A stretch of 64,000 nt of DNA, from NCBI GenBank assembly GCA_013398275.1, contig VZSE01011543.1:151676-215675 (forward strand). The letters run 5' to 3'. Every line of letters begins with the position of its first letter. Position 1 is the first letter of the stretch. The notes below the pieces were generated by a model. That model was not told the DNA's origin. It did not search any database and saw only the letters and a list, made by a program, of their open reading frames with translations. The stretch is from Promerops cafer (lineage: Eukaryota > Chordata > Aves > Passeriformes > Nectariniidae). Below, piece by piece: positions 21,597-34,415 of the stretch. Position numbers and translations under genes: made by a program.

Positions 21597-23844
21597 TCAC
21601 TGAGCTGCTGGGCCTCCTCCCCCTCCAGTCCCTGCAGTTTTTGCCATCATCCCCCAAACCCCTTCCCCCCATCCCCGCCGGTTTTCACACCACGAGCATC
21701 CCCCCAGCTCTTGCCCTTCCCTGGGATTGGTGGCTCAGAAGCTGCTCCAGGTTTTGTGCTGGTCCTACTGGGATGGACGGATCTGGAGCCATGGAAGGGT
21801 CAACACCGAAAAGCCCCAAGAGCTCTTGATCCCCAGCCTGCCCCAGGGTCCCTCCTGCACATGCCGCAGGCTCAGGCAGCTGCTCCAGCCCTGCTGCTCC
21901 CCATGGCTGAGCAGGGGAGTGAGCCGGGATTTCCTGGGAGGGGCAGAGGCAGAAGGGAGCTGGGGGTCAGAGGAAGAGGCTGCCATCACTCCCAGGTCGC
22001 TGTGTCGAGTTTCCAGGGGTGCAGCCTTTCAGCTGGCACGTGGCGCCCTGCCCAGCCCTGCCGAGGGGGTGAGGATCCCAGCTCTCCTCTTCTGCCCTCT
22101 CCTCCCACCCCGCAGTGCACTGAACTCATTCTCCTTTTCCTCATCCCAACCACGGCCCTGCCTTCCCACCCTCCCCTCAAGAAGCGCCTCCGGGTTCCCC
22201 CACGACCCGAGCAGAGCTCCAAGGGGAATCTCCCTGCGCCTCCATCCCCTCCTGCAGCAGCCCTGGAGCTGCAGCCAGGCCAGAGATTACAAAACAGATC
22301 AGTGTTGGCTGGAGTGAGCTCTGAGAAATCACATTTGCCTGTCAGTATCATGTTAAAGCATAACACAGACTCTCATTTTCCCACTCCTCTGGCTCCGAGG
22401 GCGTTTCGGTCCCTGCTGAGAAACACGAAGGTCGTGGCCTTCAGGTTTCCAGATCTGCCCTTACACACCACGGGGAGATCTGACAACAGCCTCATTATTT
22501 ATGTATCCAGCCAGGGGCTGCCTAATGAAACACAGAGATTTTTATTGACACACGCTGGGGCTCTGGGCAGGAGAGGAGCAATCTGGAGGCTGCTTCCCAT
22601 AAACACAGTGGCCATTCACGGAGGGTCAGTCCTCAGGGTGGACTCTCCATGCCAGCTTTGACAGCACTTAATTCACGCCGGGCTCGCACTTAGGCTCGGG
22701 AGCTGCTGATGGGGCTCAGCCGGGTGCAGCCCCTGCCAGCAGGGCTGAGTTTTTTGCCGGGTGTTTGGGGAGGATGAGTGACAAGGAGAGATCCAATTCC
22801 CTGCTGGAAATAAGGGGGGGAAAAGTGGGTTTAGAAATGTGGTCACAGGGGCCTGGGGGGGAAAGCAGTCTCGGGAAATTTTAAGGTTTTTCCACGATGA
22901 TTCAGGAGAGGAAAAAGATGCAATCAGTGATTTTTCTACGCAGGAAGATATTATGATTTCTCAGCCCAGAGCTGATCCTTCTTACGCTACAAATGGAGCT
23001 TTTTCAGTGCTATTTTGAGCATTATTTTGCTACTTTTGTTGCCCAGATTGCTTTGCTGCGGCTGGAAAAGCCTCCTGCTTCGGGGTGCCCTGCAGAGCCC
23101 AGGTCTCATCCCTCGTGACCTGACCCCTAACGCTGCCTGGGTCTATCCCGGGTTCAGGAGGAAAGAGAAGCTTTTCTTGGCAAGGAAATGCCTCCTAAGC
23201 AGCCTCCTCACAAACCAGGAACATGTAGGAAAACCGTACGTTGGAGCCTGGCGTTTAAAGGGCTGAAAAATGATTGCAGCTTCCTTTGGAGGCTGCAGTG
23301 GGAGCCCCGAGAGGTGACCTTTGAGGAGATTCTGTTTACTGCAGCCCCGGGCTGGGAGCGTTGCGTGAGCTGGGCAGAGCTCTGTTCCCTGCCTTGGCTC
23401 TGACCCCTCCTGGGCTTGGAAAACAATGGAGAGGATACCTTGCAACTGCTGGGGGAAAATAAATCACTCCCAGCCCTCCCCAGAGGATCCCAGCAGATGA
23501 GAATCCCTCACGGCTGCACATCCTCTGCCTGGCATCAGGTGCAAGGCAAGAGCTGGGGTTTGGGTGATGCCGCGTTCGGTTTTCAGAGAGAAAGCTGCCA
23601 AAAAAACCCCCCCCAAAAGCCAGAGTTCGTTCTTAAAGTATCGGTGACAGGAGTCCTCCCTGCTCCAGGTTGGAGCCACTGTGGATTTAGCAGCTTGTTG
23701 AGTCACCCTAATTCCATTCAGTACCAGAAAAGCCTCTTTTAGGGTCGTCACAAGCACCCACCCCGTTGTCTTCCAGCGCTTCCAGGTCCATCCAGGAGCC
23801 TGGCACCAAAAATCTCCCACCTCCCCCTCATTTCTAAGAGCTTG
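21597..23844. other. GC-rich non-coding stretch, longest non-repeat frame
   Basis: It holds the longest open frame outside the tandem arrays, 316 codons on the plus strand at 21711-22661. The translation is rich in Pro, Ser, Arg and Leu with no domain, and another long frame overlaps it, which fits chance in GC-rich DNA. Sequence at 22280-22560 is AT-balanced and repeat-free. No gene can be supported. Confidence 0.5.
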
Positions 23845-24300
23845 TGGGGTCTCCAGTGTCTGGATCCAGGGGATTTCTGTCCTTTTGGGAGTCTTCAATC
23901 CCCTTTCCCAGGAATTTTGTGTCCCTTTAGGGATTCCCAATCCCTTTTTTCCAGGATTTTTCTGTCTCGAGGTGACAATGACAAATTCTGGGGAGTCCCC
24001 AGTCCCTTTTTCCAGGTTTTTTTTTAATGTCCCCTAATCCCTTTTCCCAGGGATTTCATATCTCTTGGGGGATCCCGAAGGTCCCCAATGCCTTTTCCCA
24101 GTTTTTTTGTGTCCTTTGGGCTGTCCCCAATCCCCTTTTTCCAAGAATTTTGTGTCCCCAATCCCTTTTTACAGGAATTCCAGATCCCTTGGGAGCTTCC
24201 ACATCCCTTTTTATGTCCCCCAATTCCTGCCATCAAAATTTTTTTCTCCTTTGGGGTGTCCCCAACGCCTTTTCTCAGGTTTTTTGTGTCTCTTCCTGGC
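23845..24300 (+). repeat. Decayed ~45-bp minisatellite
   Basis: At least eight imperfect units share the pattern GTCCCCAATCCCTTTTTCCAGG, AATTTT or TTTTTT, GTGTCCCTTTGGG. Unit length varies from about 30 to 60 bp. It is far more diverged than the arrays at 15.4 and 18.4 kb, so it is older or no longer homogenised. Confidence 0.85.
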
Positions 24301-26188
24301 TTAAAAAGAACAGTTCAATTGCTTATCATGTAACACCCAGGTCCCCTTTCCTCCTCCCTCCAGAAATATCCTAATTCTTAAAAGTACAAAAAATAAAAAA
24401 TTAATAAAACCTGGCTGGAAGGCGCATGTGAAGAATGTCATCCCTAATTATCCCAGTTCCAAATGAGTCCTGAATTTCACAGGGGGCTGGAGCAGGGGGT
24501 GAACTGCTGGGATTTTGGACTGCTGGGATCTATTTGTAATTCATGAGGAAATCTTCAGACCTGCTTTTCCTGCTGGAGACTAAATCGAGCCTGTGCTGGA
24601 ACAATGCTGAAAGGGTTCCCGCTGCAAAAAGCACTTTCTAATAAACGGGAGATGGAAATTTAGATCTGCTTCTGCTTTTTTTGGTCGTGGCTGGAGGCAT
24701 CCCTTGTTTCTATTCCAGTTTGGTAACAATTATAGACCCGCACTTCAGGCTGAAAAATGGCCAAAAACGTTGCAGCTTCTTTTCCTTTTCCCAATTTCCT
24801 TGTTTCGTGGTGTGCAGTGCTGTCCCCTGTGTGTCCCAGTGTCTGTGTGTGGTGGAGGCTGGGGACAGGCAGTCTGCTTCAACTTCCTGCTGGATTGCAG
24901 CAGGTCGCCTTGCAATGGAAATTTGGGATGGCTTCCTGAATTTCGCAGGAAAAATATAAAAAAATATATTTTTTTTTTCCTTTTTGTCTTTCTTTTGAGC
25001 TCCAGAGTCCTATTCCAGCCCGGCCACCTGCAGCAGCACACGTACACATCCACTCCCCTGGCTCTTGTTTGATGCTCAGCCAAAAAGAGGAGCCCAAACC
25101 CTCCGTGCCCATCCCTCTTCCCCTGAGCCAAATCCCTGTGGATTCCCAAGAGCCTGGGGTGGGATGCAGCGAATCCCTTGGGGTTCAAAGTGGGTCTTGC
25201 CTGCTGCCAGCCCAGGACAAGATGGGGGGACCCTCACTGTGCCTTCTCCAGCTGCTGCCACCTCCGTGCTCCGAGGTAGGGCTGAGGATGTTCTGAGGAT
25301 GCTGGGTGGAGCTGGGATGGAACCTGCTGAGCAGCGTTCCCCTCTGGCAAAAATCCAAACTGCCTCTGGAATAAGGGTATGGCTCCTCCAGGGAGGGCTG
25401 CTCTCACCCCCACTGTGGATGAGGATGGCCAGTAAGAAGGAATATTTTTATTTTTGCTGCCTTTTCCCCGTAGATAGAGAATAATAATTTGAGGAGTTTG
25501 CAAAGAGGTTTGTTCCTGGGAATTTGTGAGAGCCCTGCAAAGGCTGGACCTCCCAAATTTCTCCCTCTTGCCTCAAATGATGCTCTCAAATTATACTGAA
25601 GTTTTAGGGAGGTATTTGTAAACATCTTATAACAATTTTTCTTACATTTCTGGGAAACTTCTCACCGAAACCTGGAAATTCTGTGGCACAATTGATGTCA
25701 GATGGCACAGCCAGGGGAGTCACCTCCTCCCTCCCATCCCCTCATCCCTCCCGTGCAAACCAGAACAAGAGGAAAAGCTTTTAGCCCCGAGTCTTTGCTA
25801 ATAAGTTGGTGTATCCATAACATGGAATTATGCTCGGTGTCTTCCAGCTGAGCCTGGACACCCAGCAAGGGCTGGGATAGGATTCCTTGCAATTACAGCA
25901 CGAGATTGAGTTTGCAGTTGATTTGGGAATGGATAACCTCGGTTTTATTCATTTCCTTTCTGCTGGAAATCAAGAGCTGGGGGCAGAGTGTGGGGTGGGA
26001 TGCGTCTCCAAGCCCAGGTATTCCAAACATATCTGATGCACCTCCAGGGCCCAGAGCGGTTTTTGGGAAGGTAGAAGCTGGGATTCTTTATTTTGGGCTG
26101 CAAACACAGAATTAACTCTTTCCCTGCTCTGCTGCACACCCAGAATCTTCTGCTTCTGTTGCTGGAAGCTTTGGTCTGGTGGAAAACG
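24301..26188. other. Non-coding stretch, no gene seen
   Basis: Single-copy DNA with short frames only (up to about 147 codons) and T-rich runs near 24968-24985. No mobile element or CpG patch was recognised. Confidence 0.55.
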
Positions 26189-26248
26189 TCCCTGCCCACA
26201 GCAGGGGAGATGCTCTTCGAGGTCCCTTCCAACCCAAACCATTCCAAA
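26189..26248 (+). mobile_element. CR1 LINE 3' end remnant
   Basis: CCTGCCCACAGCAGGGGAGA followed by GGTCCCTTCCAACCCAAACC and ATTCC is the extreme CR1 3' end in plus orientation. Only about 60 bp is left. Confidence 0.85.
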
Positions 26249-26378
26249 GTTTTGTTGTTATCATTCAAGACCGTTGTGTTTGGTGAGCAGGCAGTCAAAT
26301 TAAATTAAAATTAAGGCTTTCTTCGCAAAATAAATCAAGCAACTGTGACAAAAACTGTTATGAAATGATTGTAGAAAG

Positions 26379-26459
26379 TGATAACAACGATCTGTAGGAC
26401 AATAATTTGTATGGCCTCGATGTACCTGGGCTGGCTCGGTGATAAGAGCGTGATAAGAG
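26379..26459 (+). promoter_or_regulatory. GATA-motif group with 11-bp tandem pair
   Basis: TGATAAC occurs at 26379, and GTGATAAGAG occurs twice, at 26439 and 26450, exactly 11 bp apart. These fit the WGATAR consensus of GATA factors. The spacing of about one helical turn would place both sites on the same DNA face. Regulatory use is inferred. Confidence 0.3.
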
Positions 26460-27061
26460 TTATTTGTGTTTATTTTGGTGCGGCCCCTCCGTGCTGGGAG
26501 GGTTCCAGAAGTGCTGCTGCTTGCCCAAAATGAAGTTTTTCATCCCTGCCCTGCTGGAGGAAGCACTTCCAGCCTCAGACCGCGGGGCTCCTGCTGAGCT
26601 CGGACCCGATCGCTCCGGGCGGCCGGGACTGGAATCCCGGGAGACTCGGGGCTAATGAATGAGGCATCCTTTGGAAAGCAGGGGAATTTGGACAGGACTC
26701 GCCTTGGCTCAGCCCGGCTCCTCACATTCCAGGCGCACACGGAAGATTTATGCATTCCACCAGGAGAATAACCTCCTGCATATTTATTAACGCACAGCTC
26801 GGAGATAGCTGGGCTTCCTTCCCCTCCCCGCCCTGAGTGGCCGAAATTGCTGCGAGGCTGAGCCCAGCCAACTTCCCTGCCCCAAATTCCCCCTTTTAAT
26901 GTGTCTTTTCTTTGCCCAGGTAAACGCTGCTTTGGTGTTTCTTCAAATTTATTTGCTCCCAGCATCCCAGATTTGGATTTGATATTTCTTCTCCTAATGG
27001 CATCTCTGCTTCTCCCAGGGATTTGCACCTCTACTTCTTTAAAAATAATAAATCTTACTGG
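26460..27061. other. Non-coding stretch, no gene seen
   Basis: Single-copy DNA with a modest CpG-rich spot around 26580-26640. No exon was recognised. Confidence 0.5.
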
Positions 27062-27096
27062 TCACAACAACAACAACAACAACAACGATGATGATG

Positions 27097-27155
<59 letters not shown>

Positions 27156-27241
27156 CACAATAATCACAATAATCACAATAATCACAATAATCACAATAAT
27201 AATAGTAATAATAAAAATAATGATGATGATGATGATGATGA
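27062..27241 (+). repeat. Compound trinucleotide microsatellite
   Basis: Order on the plus strand: (CAA) x7, (GAT) x4, (AAT) about 20 units, five AATCACAAT-type units, a short degenerate AAT part, then (GAT) x6. The poly-Asn/poly-Asp and poly-Ile frames are artefacts. The AATCAC nonamer subarray shows a point mutation that was itself amplified. Confidence 0.96.
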
Positions 27242-29151
27242 GCTGAGTGCTAAAATTCAAGAGAAAGAAAGAATGAGTTTCTCGTTATTTAAAAGCCAGC
27301 CCAAAGCAAACTGCACTTTTCCTGCAGTTTGAGGCATGATGTCACAGCAGCAGCAGATCCCTCTGCCCCAGGAATGGGAATATTTGTTCTTTAAATAACT
27401 GGACCTTGACCAAGCTCGAGGGAAATGAAAGAGAATCCTCGATTTCCCTGTGTTTGGAGCAGCATCCTGGTGAAGATTTCTTCTTAATTAATTAGAAAAG
27501 CTAAATGAACTGTCAGTGTCCTGCGTCTGCTTGAGAGTCCTGCTCAGGCTTTTATTAATTTCCACTCTGTGATTTTGGATTCATCTGTCTAACTCAGCCT
27601 TGATTGCAAACCTAGGAACAATTTGTCTTTTTGATCCTCCCCCCCCACGGGACATTTGCTTCCTGCCAGGATTACAGGGAATTTAAGAGCGACTTTCACA
27701 CCCAGGTTGTGTTTTACCATTTCCAGAGTCCAGCTTTGACCTTTATTTATGGAGTTTTTAACTTAGGAAATGGCATTTTTGGGTTTTATCTCTGGATACC
27801 TGCTGTGTGCAGAGCTCTGTGTTTGTGTTGTGTGGATGCTGCAGCTATTCCTTGGAAAAAATAGGAATTTTTAAATTGTGGCAGCATGATTAAGGAAGAT
27901 CATATGGATAAAAGGAAAAGTTACTTAAAAAAAAAAAGAAAATAAATTCTTAAGGTGAATACAAAATTAAGAGATCAAGAAATATCTTGATAGCTCTTCC
28001 TCCCTACTTTCCTCCTTGGAATATGTTTTCCAGACAGAGCAAAATGGTTTATTTGAAGGAAATTAGAAATACATTTAGGGCTGCTGGGTTATTTCAGTTT
28101 TGATTTGCAGGGAGGCATGATCTGAAGGAGAAATGTTGCTTTTTGAGTGGAAAAAGGGTGAGCTGCAGCACAGAGCTGTAAACGAAGGAATGGGCAGCCA
28201 AAGGGAGTTTTTACTGTTTTACAGGCAACAACATTTAGGGCATAGAGGAGAAAATTCCCAAATCCTCAGGCAGAGAATAAGCAAGGAATGAGACCTGGAT
28301 TTTCCCTAACAGCAGTGCGAGTGTGCAGTCAAATTTTCATTATTAGCCTGAGTCTGAATTTATGAATTCTTATTGATTCCACCACAGTGCTCGAATAAAT
28401 TAATAAATTGATCTGTGCCTGCATTTGCATGTGTCCTTCCACAAGTTTTTATTTTTCCATGGATTTTTATATTGTCCACCGTGCACAGAAGATCGTGGTG
28501 AATTAAATATTCAATATTTAGTAGCACCAAGGGGAATTTGGAGCGTGCAAAGAGAGTTTAGATCCTGCATTTCACTTTATAAAGTTCTCCTTTAACTTCT
28601 GGGGAGGAATCTGCCACCTCCCGCTCCTAAATCCCATTTTAAAGGTTCAAATCCTTCCTCCATGCCCCACCTTCCGTGACAAGGATAAACTTTCCTCTAA
28701 AATAAAGCAGGAGAAGCTGTGCCTGGCCACGGGCTGCAATCCCTGGGATCCAAAGCCCAGCTCCAGGAGCATCCCTCATCCTGCAGGACTCAGCTCCAGA
28801 TGTGTCCCTGTCCCCACAGCTGTGGGCAGAGATAAGGGACAGAGCCGGGTGGATTCCAGGTCGGAATTTCACCCCCTTATCTCCCTCTGCTGCAGCTCTG
28901 CTTCTGCTGGGGTTTTACACACTGGGGTTGTTCCTGCAGTAATATTAATTAATAATTACAGCCACTTATTATCTGATTTAATCCCAGGGTTATATAAATA
29001 ACAACCCATGTATTAAGCGTTGTAATTCTTTCAATAAAATTAAACGAAATTGTTCATTTTTTTCCCCCCCCCTGTCTCCAGAGCAATTAAAAACATAGAG
29101 ATTTTTTGGACAGTCTGGAAGTTCAGCTTGGAGTTTATTAAATCAGCCCCA

Positions 29152-29198
29152 ACCTTATCTAAACCTCCCTGGAATTGCATGATAAGAAAATCTTATCA
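29152..29198. promoter_or_regulatory. GATA sites with palindrome
   Basis: TGATAAGA, AAA, TCTTATCA at 29180-29198 is a perfect 8-bp inverted repeat of GATA-factor motifs, preceded by CTTATCT at about 29154-29160. Palindromic GATA sites can bind the two zinc fingers of one GATA protein. A regulatory role is inferred. Confidence 0.3.
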
Positions 29199-29358
29199 CT
29201 GGGAGTTTACAGCCCAGCCAGAGGAGCCTCTTATTTTCTTCTCCATTTCCTGCTGCTTCTGCTGCCCTCAGCTCAGAGCAGCAACACTCCCAAATTTTGA
29301 TCCCCTTTTCTGGAGGACAACTGCAACCATAAAAAGGAGTTAATGGAAGTGCTTCTGA

Positions 29359-29361
<3 letters not shown>

Positions 29362-29394
<33 letters not shown>

Positions 29395-29401
29395 AAAAAA
29401 A
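29362..29401 (+). repeat. Long poly-A tract
   Basis: About 38 bases, A only except for one T. It could be a retroposition tail on the plus strand, but no element body with a matching target-site duplication was seen upstream. Confidence 0.9.
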
Positions 29402-30712
29402 TCTATTTTTGGGGTCGTCTGCTGGTAAAGAGGTCGATGCTTTTATTTGATCTCAACAGGTTTTTTTTCCATGTGGTGAGACATGGTTCAACTAAAAACC
29501 CCCGGACACTTGGAATATGAAATGTTTGGCAAAATCCAGACATTGGAACATCTGTTTCAACCTGATTGGAGTCCTGCTTTCCCCCGAACCCGCCGCCCCC
29601 AGCGATCTGGGATTGCCTTCTCCCTTATCTCCCCGACCCCAATTCCAACACCCTCCCGTCTGTGGTTTCACTCTTCGTTAGGAAATCGAGTTTTATTTTC
29701 CAAACTCAGGGACACCACCACAAACAAGATTCCAGACACGGGCTTTGCCCCTCCTTTACCAAGGGGTGTGAGAGAAGTCAATTTATTACAAAATAGGAGG
29801 CACTGAAAGCAAAATACGAGTTTTTTTGGGGGAGTTGTTTGACCCTGTGTCTGTCACCGCAGGCTCCGTGCTCTTATCAGTTTATCTCCAGCTTTTATCC
29901 TGGAGAAAAAACCTCTTTTCTCCTAGAAATACAGAATATCCTTCTCCAGAAGGGAGCAGTGGTGCGCGCCTGCAGCATCCCGGCTGCATCCCGAGCACCC
30001 CGGGCATTCCGTGCCCGCTGGGATCGCGGTGGGGCGGGAAGCAGAGGCTGCGGGTGGTTTAGGGTGCAGAGCCAGCACGGGAGGACTGGGAGCCACAAAT
30101 GCCCGCAGGACGCTGATAAATGACCCGATTGCTGCTCCCTGCGGTTTGAAGGGGAAGGGAAAGGGCAGAGGGAGAGATAAGGAAGGGGGATGAGAAGGAG
30201 AAGAGGCCAACAACAGGTCCAAACCCGCGGTGATTTTGCAATCTGGCAGCTCTACTGAGTGCTACTTTCTTTTTGCTTTTTTTTTGCTCCTGCTGGATTT
30301 GTTCTCTGTGCTGAATCTGAGGGGGAAAAGTCTTCAAAATCCATCTGAAATTCTCATTGCACAGCACTGGAGCTGGGAAGGAGAGAAAACTCTTTACAGG
30401 GGTGAGTTGCTGCAGCCAAACATTAGGGAAAGTGGCTCCTAAACACACCCCAGTAAACCCAGACCCTTTTGCTCCTGATTTACCCCAAAATTTAAATGGA
30501 AACCGGGAGCAACCCAGGTCCAAAACCTCTCTCTGTATCAGCTTTCCTCAGCCCCACGACACGAAAACACAGCTAACAAAGATCTTTTGAGGGCAGCAGA
30601 TGGAGTTTGAACCTTGGAGCCAAGTCCAGCCCCAATCTTAATGAGGTCTAGAGGAGGTTTACCTCAGTTTGGGACTCATAACGGGGTCTTTCATGCGCGT
30701 CCCCGGCTGCGT

Positions 30713-30738
30713 GTGTGTCTGGATATACACAGACACAC
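30713..30738. repeat. Inverted repeat GTGTGTCTG / CAGACACAC
   Basis: A perfect 9-bp stem with an 8-bp loop (GATATACA), possibly extended by one wobble pair. No known function. Confidence 0.8.
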
Positions 30739-33700
30739 GGGGCTCATCCCTGAAAAAACTCCCTGGATATCTGAGATAACAAAATAACCTCACCTCCTGC
30801 TTCCCCTGGGAACACTTCAAATGCTGAGGGAAGGACATTTATTGACCTGAGGCAAACCACTGGGTGACCACTGTGGGTCCCTGCGTGCGAGAACAGCGGC
30901 GGCGTTTGTTGCCTCTCTGGCTTGCAGGAGATTTTTGAAGGTGAAATGAGTTTAAAAGGACACGAATCCCTTAAAAACGAGCTCAAAGTATCCCAGGCGT
31001 GATGTGAAGGAAGCTAGAGGTGTGCAGCTGGTAGCTGGATCTGATTAATGCATAGCCAGGAGGAGATAGCCATGAGGAAATGGGGTAAATGGTCTTCAGC
31101 TGGAACAAGCAGAGCCAGCAGTGCTCACCAGCTTCCTCTGGACATTGGCTGGGCTTTTCAGGGACGCTGTTGGAGACCCAGTGCCCTTTGTTTCAGCTTT
31201 TAATGTGTATTCCTTCACACAGGAAAAAATAAATCCCTGTGTTCCCAGTGTTTTAGTGTGAAACAGAAGGAAGCAGCGCGGCGCAGGTTTGTCTTTGTCC
31301 CAGTGTACGTGGAATGGAAACCTTGGGGTGGAAACATTTGTCCTCCAGTGCCCTGGAGATGCCCAGAGCTGCCAGAGGAAGGGGGATTTAACTCAATTTT
31401 TAACCCAATTCCCAAGGCTGCTTTGTCTCCACTGTAGGAACACCCAGGGAAAAGGGCACCTTGGCTGGGGGATCTGCAGAGCTTGTAACCTGCTCTTGTG
31501 TCCTGTCCTCACTCATGTCCAAAAGAGGATGTTTGAGTGTTGCAGGTCCCTTTTCACCATCAGATGGGAGGAAAATCCCCATTCCCAGCTATGATGTCCA
31601 TGTGGGATGGGGGATGAGCACCCAGTGCAGTCCTAGGTCAGCACATTTGGGGTCGAGCCCTGTGTCCATCAGTGGATGTCAGACCAATGCTGAGACAAGA
31701 GACAAATACAAGACCAGGCAACTGCAGCAATCAGATCTATGGAAATGAGGCAAAAAGCAAGAAAACACACACAGATAATATTTTTTTCCATGTTTTTATC
31801 AGACTTTTCTTTTAATTTTCAGGCATTGGGAAGCTTCCTCTCAGCCATTCAGCTGAAATTCAGTGTTTTGCCTGGAAAGCAAAACCAGTGGAGAATGGGA
31901 GAGAAGCTAATTTTGTTATAAAAATAATCTTTTATCTGTGCACGACAGCAATATTTATTCAGGAAGGGTACACAGACAGCAGGAGGTCAGCACTCCCACT
32001 GCTTGGCTCAAAGGCTCCACCACGCTCTTTATTTTGTTTTATTTCTCCTTTTCTTTTTTTTTTGACAATTCGTTCCCATAGATATTTATTTTTCCTGAAA
32101 AGCCTTGAGCTGATTTCACCCATCCTCAATCCAAACCAATAAACTCACGGTGGCTCCTTGGGCTGGGTGTTTTAGGTCACAATTTAGGCTTGCACTTGAT
32201 GGTCCCACACTGACCTATCTCCACAAATAACCTCCCTGTGCCTTTCCACAACAAACAGACTTTATTCCTTCAATCCAAGCTCCTGGAATTTGTGGTGGCT
32301 GCAGTTGTACACATTTTCCTTGAACTAAAACCTGAGAACTTGGTGAGATGTTGCAACTCTTTTTATTTTTTTAACGCACAGCAATGTTTTTTGTGCTTCT
32401 CCTTTTCCCCATTCCAGTCCTGGGAGGTGTTGGTGCCTCCTCCAGCGTCTCTCCAAACACGCTGCAAAAACACATCAGTTAAGAGCAACCTTTTTGTCAG
32501 CACAGAGATGCCAAAATCTAAACAGAATTTGTCATCTCTTTAAGAAGGAAGAGAATTTGGTGTTGCTTCATTGCCCTGATGTAGCTTCAGGATGCTCCTC
32601 TTGGAGAGGAGCAGGGAGGAGATGAGATTTAAGGGACAGGAGAAAAAATTGGGTTGAAAACCTGAGAAAACCCTCCTGTTTCAGGTGGACAGCTCTAAAC
32701 TTGAAGGCTGTGTTTCAACCTTATTAAAATACAGCCTGGGCTCTGATGAAACGTGGATCTGTCAGTGGAGGAGCTAAAGGAGGATGTTATTCCAATGTTC
32801 TCTGTCTCTTTCTATCCATTTTCATCTCACGTCGTGATATAAGGCTTTAAAAAGCCTTTAAGCACCTGTAATAACATTCACCTTTTCATCAAAATCTCCT
32901 TGGAGCATAAGAAATGATGTTTATTTAAATTTTGCAACGGGCTAACGATAAAGTCCCGTCTCTATTTTCCTGCTTCTGTGATTTGCACATGAAAAGCTTA
33001 AGCAGGGCTGGGTTTTGTTTAGGCTCCTCTCTCCTTCCTAAAAACACTTTATTAGGGGGAACACAGCCTTCCCTCAGATTGGAGTGACGTGCTCCAAAAA
33101 CCGCTGCTAAATACAACAAAATAACTTAATTTTGGTTTTATTTTGTTCCAGTCAACCCGGGCAACGCAGGACAACTCCCACCTCCCGGCAAAGATAACAC
33201 TGCGAGATTATTTTAACTCTTTCCACAGTGCTTCTGATGCAGCAAATTTTCCTTGCAGAAGGAAAATAAATCCCTGGAAGATGCACCAACCAGGAAAGCA
33301 AAAATACAGCCATTTAAATCCCTTGTTTAGGCTGGTTTTTTTTGCCTTGCTGTACTGCGAAGAACACCTCGCTTTGCTGATGGAACACGCCTTGAGCGCT
33401 GCTCGGTTGTGTCAGCAGACAAAGGGGGAGTGAGAAGAAGGAGAAAAAGATCTGAGTTTGACAGACTTAATCTAAGCCCTGCTGAAAGACGGGGCTGACT
33501 GAGCGCTCCGAGCGCGCCCGATCCGTCACCATCTTCTCGCCTTTCAAACCTCCACGGGAGTGTTCCCTCCTGGATTCCCTCCTGGACTGAGGGACAGCCT
33601 CTGCTGAGCCTCCAGCCCTTCCTGGCTCTACCCCACTGCCCCAGGCAGGCACCAAGACTCTCCTGTGCTGTGGAAAGTTGGGATAAAATCCCATCCTTTC

Positions 33701-34415
33701 TTCCTTTTGGAGCGGGATGGCTCCGATCCCTCAGAGCAGCTCCAGGCAAGGTGTTTCCCTCATGCAGGGGTGATTTTTGTGAGTGCCAGAGGCTGAGCAG
33801 GCCTTGGATTTCCCTCAGCTGAGCCTGCCAGGGTGGTGGAGCAGAGGAGACGCTGGAGATGGCTGGAGACAGACGGCGACAGTGGGAGGAAGCGCTCAGT
33901 TGACATTAGCGCGATGGGAACAACAACAGTCCCGGCTGCTGTCATGTTTTGTTTTGTCTTCAAGGCACCATGGTGCTGCAGAGCTTTGCAGAGGGGGCTG
34001 AGGAGCCCGGAGATGTTTTGCAGATGTTTAAAAGGGGACCCCTCACACCCAGAGGAGGAGCCTGGCAGGAAACGGGGAGGTCCCCATTGGAATTGCGAGG
34101 CAGGGATGGAGGTGGGATCACGGCAGATCCAGAGGCCAGGACTTAAGTCTGAGAGGGGCAGGGGTGGGGATGGGCTGCAAGGTGAGGACATAAGGGGACA
34201 TCCAATGCCACGGAGAAGAGCCAGAGCAGGAGCTGCACACAGGAGGGAGATGCAGCCAAAGGGGAAAGCTAGGAAAACATCCTTGGCAGAGATACCCTGG
34301 AGGTGGAGCAGCTGGAAGTGCAGGGATGTTCCCTGACCAGGGATGAGAGCCTTGGCACAACTTCTAAACACGTCTTACCAGAGAGCCCTGTGCCAGAGCT
34401 GATATGTTGGCTTCA

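Larger units (their letters stand above)
27242..34415. other. Non-coding stretch, no gene seen
   Basis: About 7 kb of single-copy sequence. There are AT-rich parts at 27880-28600, a long poly-A at 29362-29401, a GATA palindrome at 29180-29198, a hairpin at 30713-30738 and a CpG-richer spot at 29960-30050. A stretch at 33143-33431 is open for 96 codons downstream of a pyrimidine-rich AG (TTTTATTTTGTTCCAG), but its translation has no recognisable domain. No gene is supported. Confidence 0.5.

Noticed and set aside
21711..22661. 316-codon plus-strand frame outside the tandem arrays
   Set aside because: Pro/Ser/Leu/Arg-rich with no domain, in GC-rich DNA where stops are rare, with another long frame overlapping it. 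It would need RNA or conservation support.
27039..27332. Poly-Asn / poly-Ile protein
   Set aside because: Direct translation of the (AAT)n compound microsatellite.
29362..29401. Poly-A considered as the tail of a processed pseudogene or SINE
   Set aside because: No recognisable body or target-site duplication upstream.
33143..33431. 96-codon frame after a pyrimidine-rich AG that could be an exon
   Set aside because: No clear donor, no recognised domain, and the translation contains features typical of chance frames. A conserved element is as likely.
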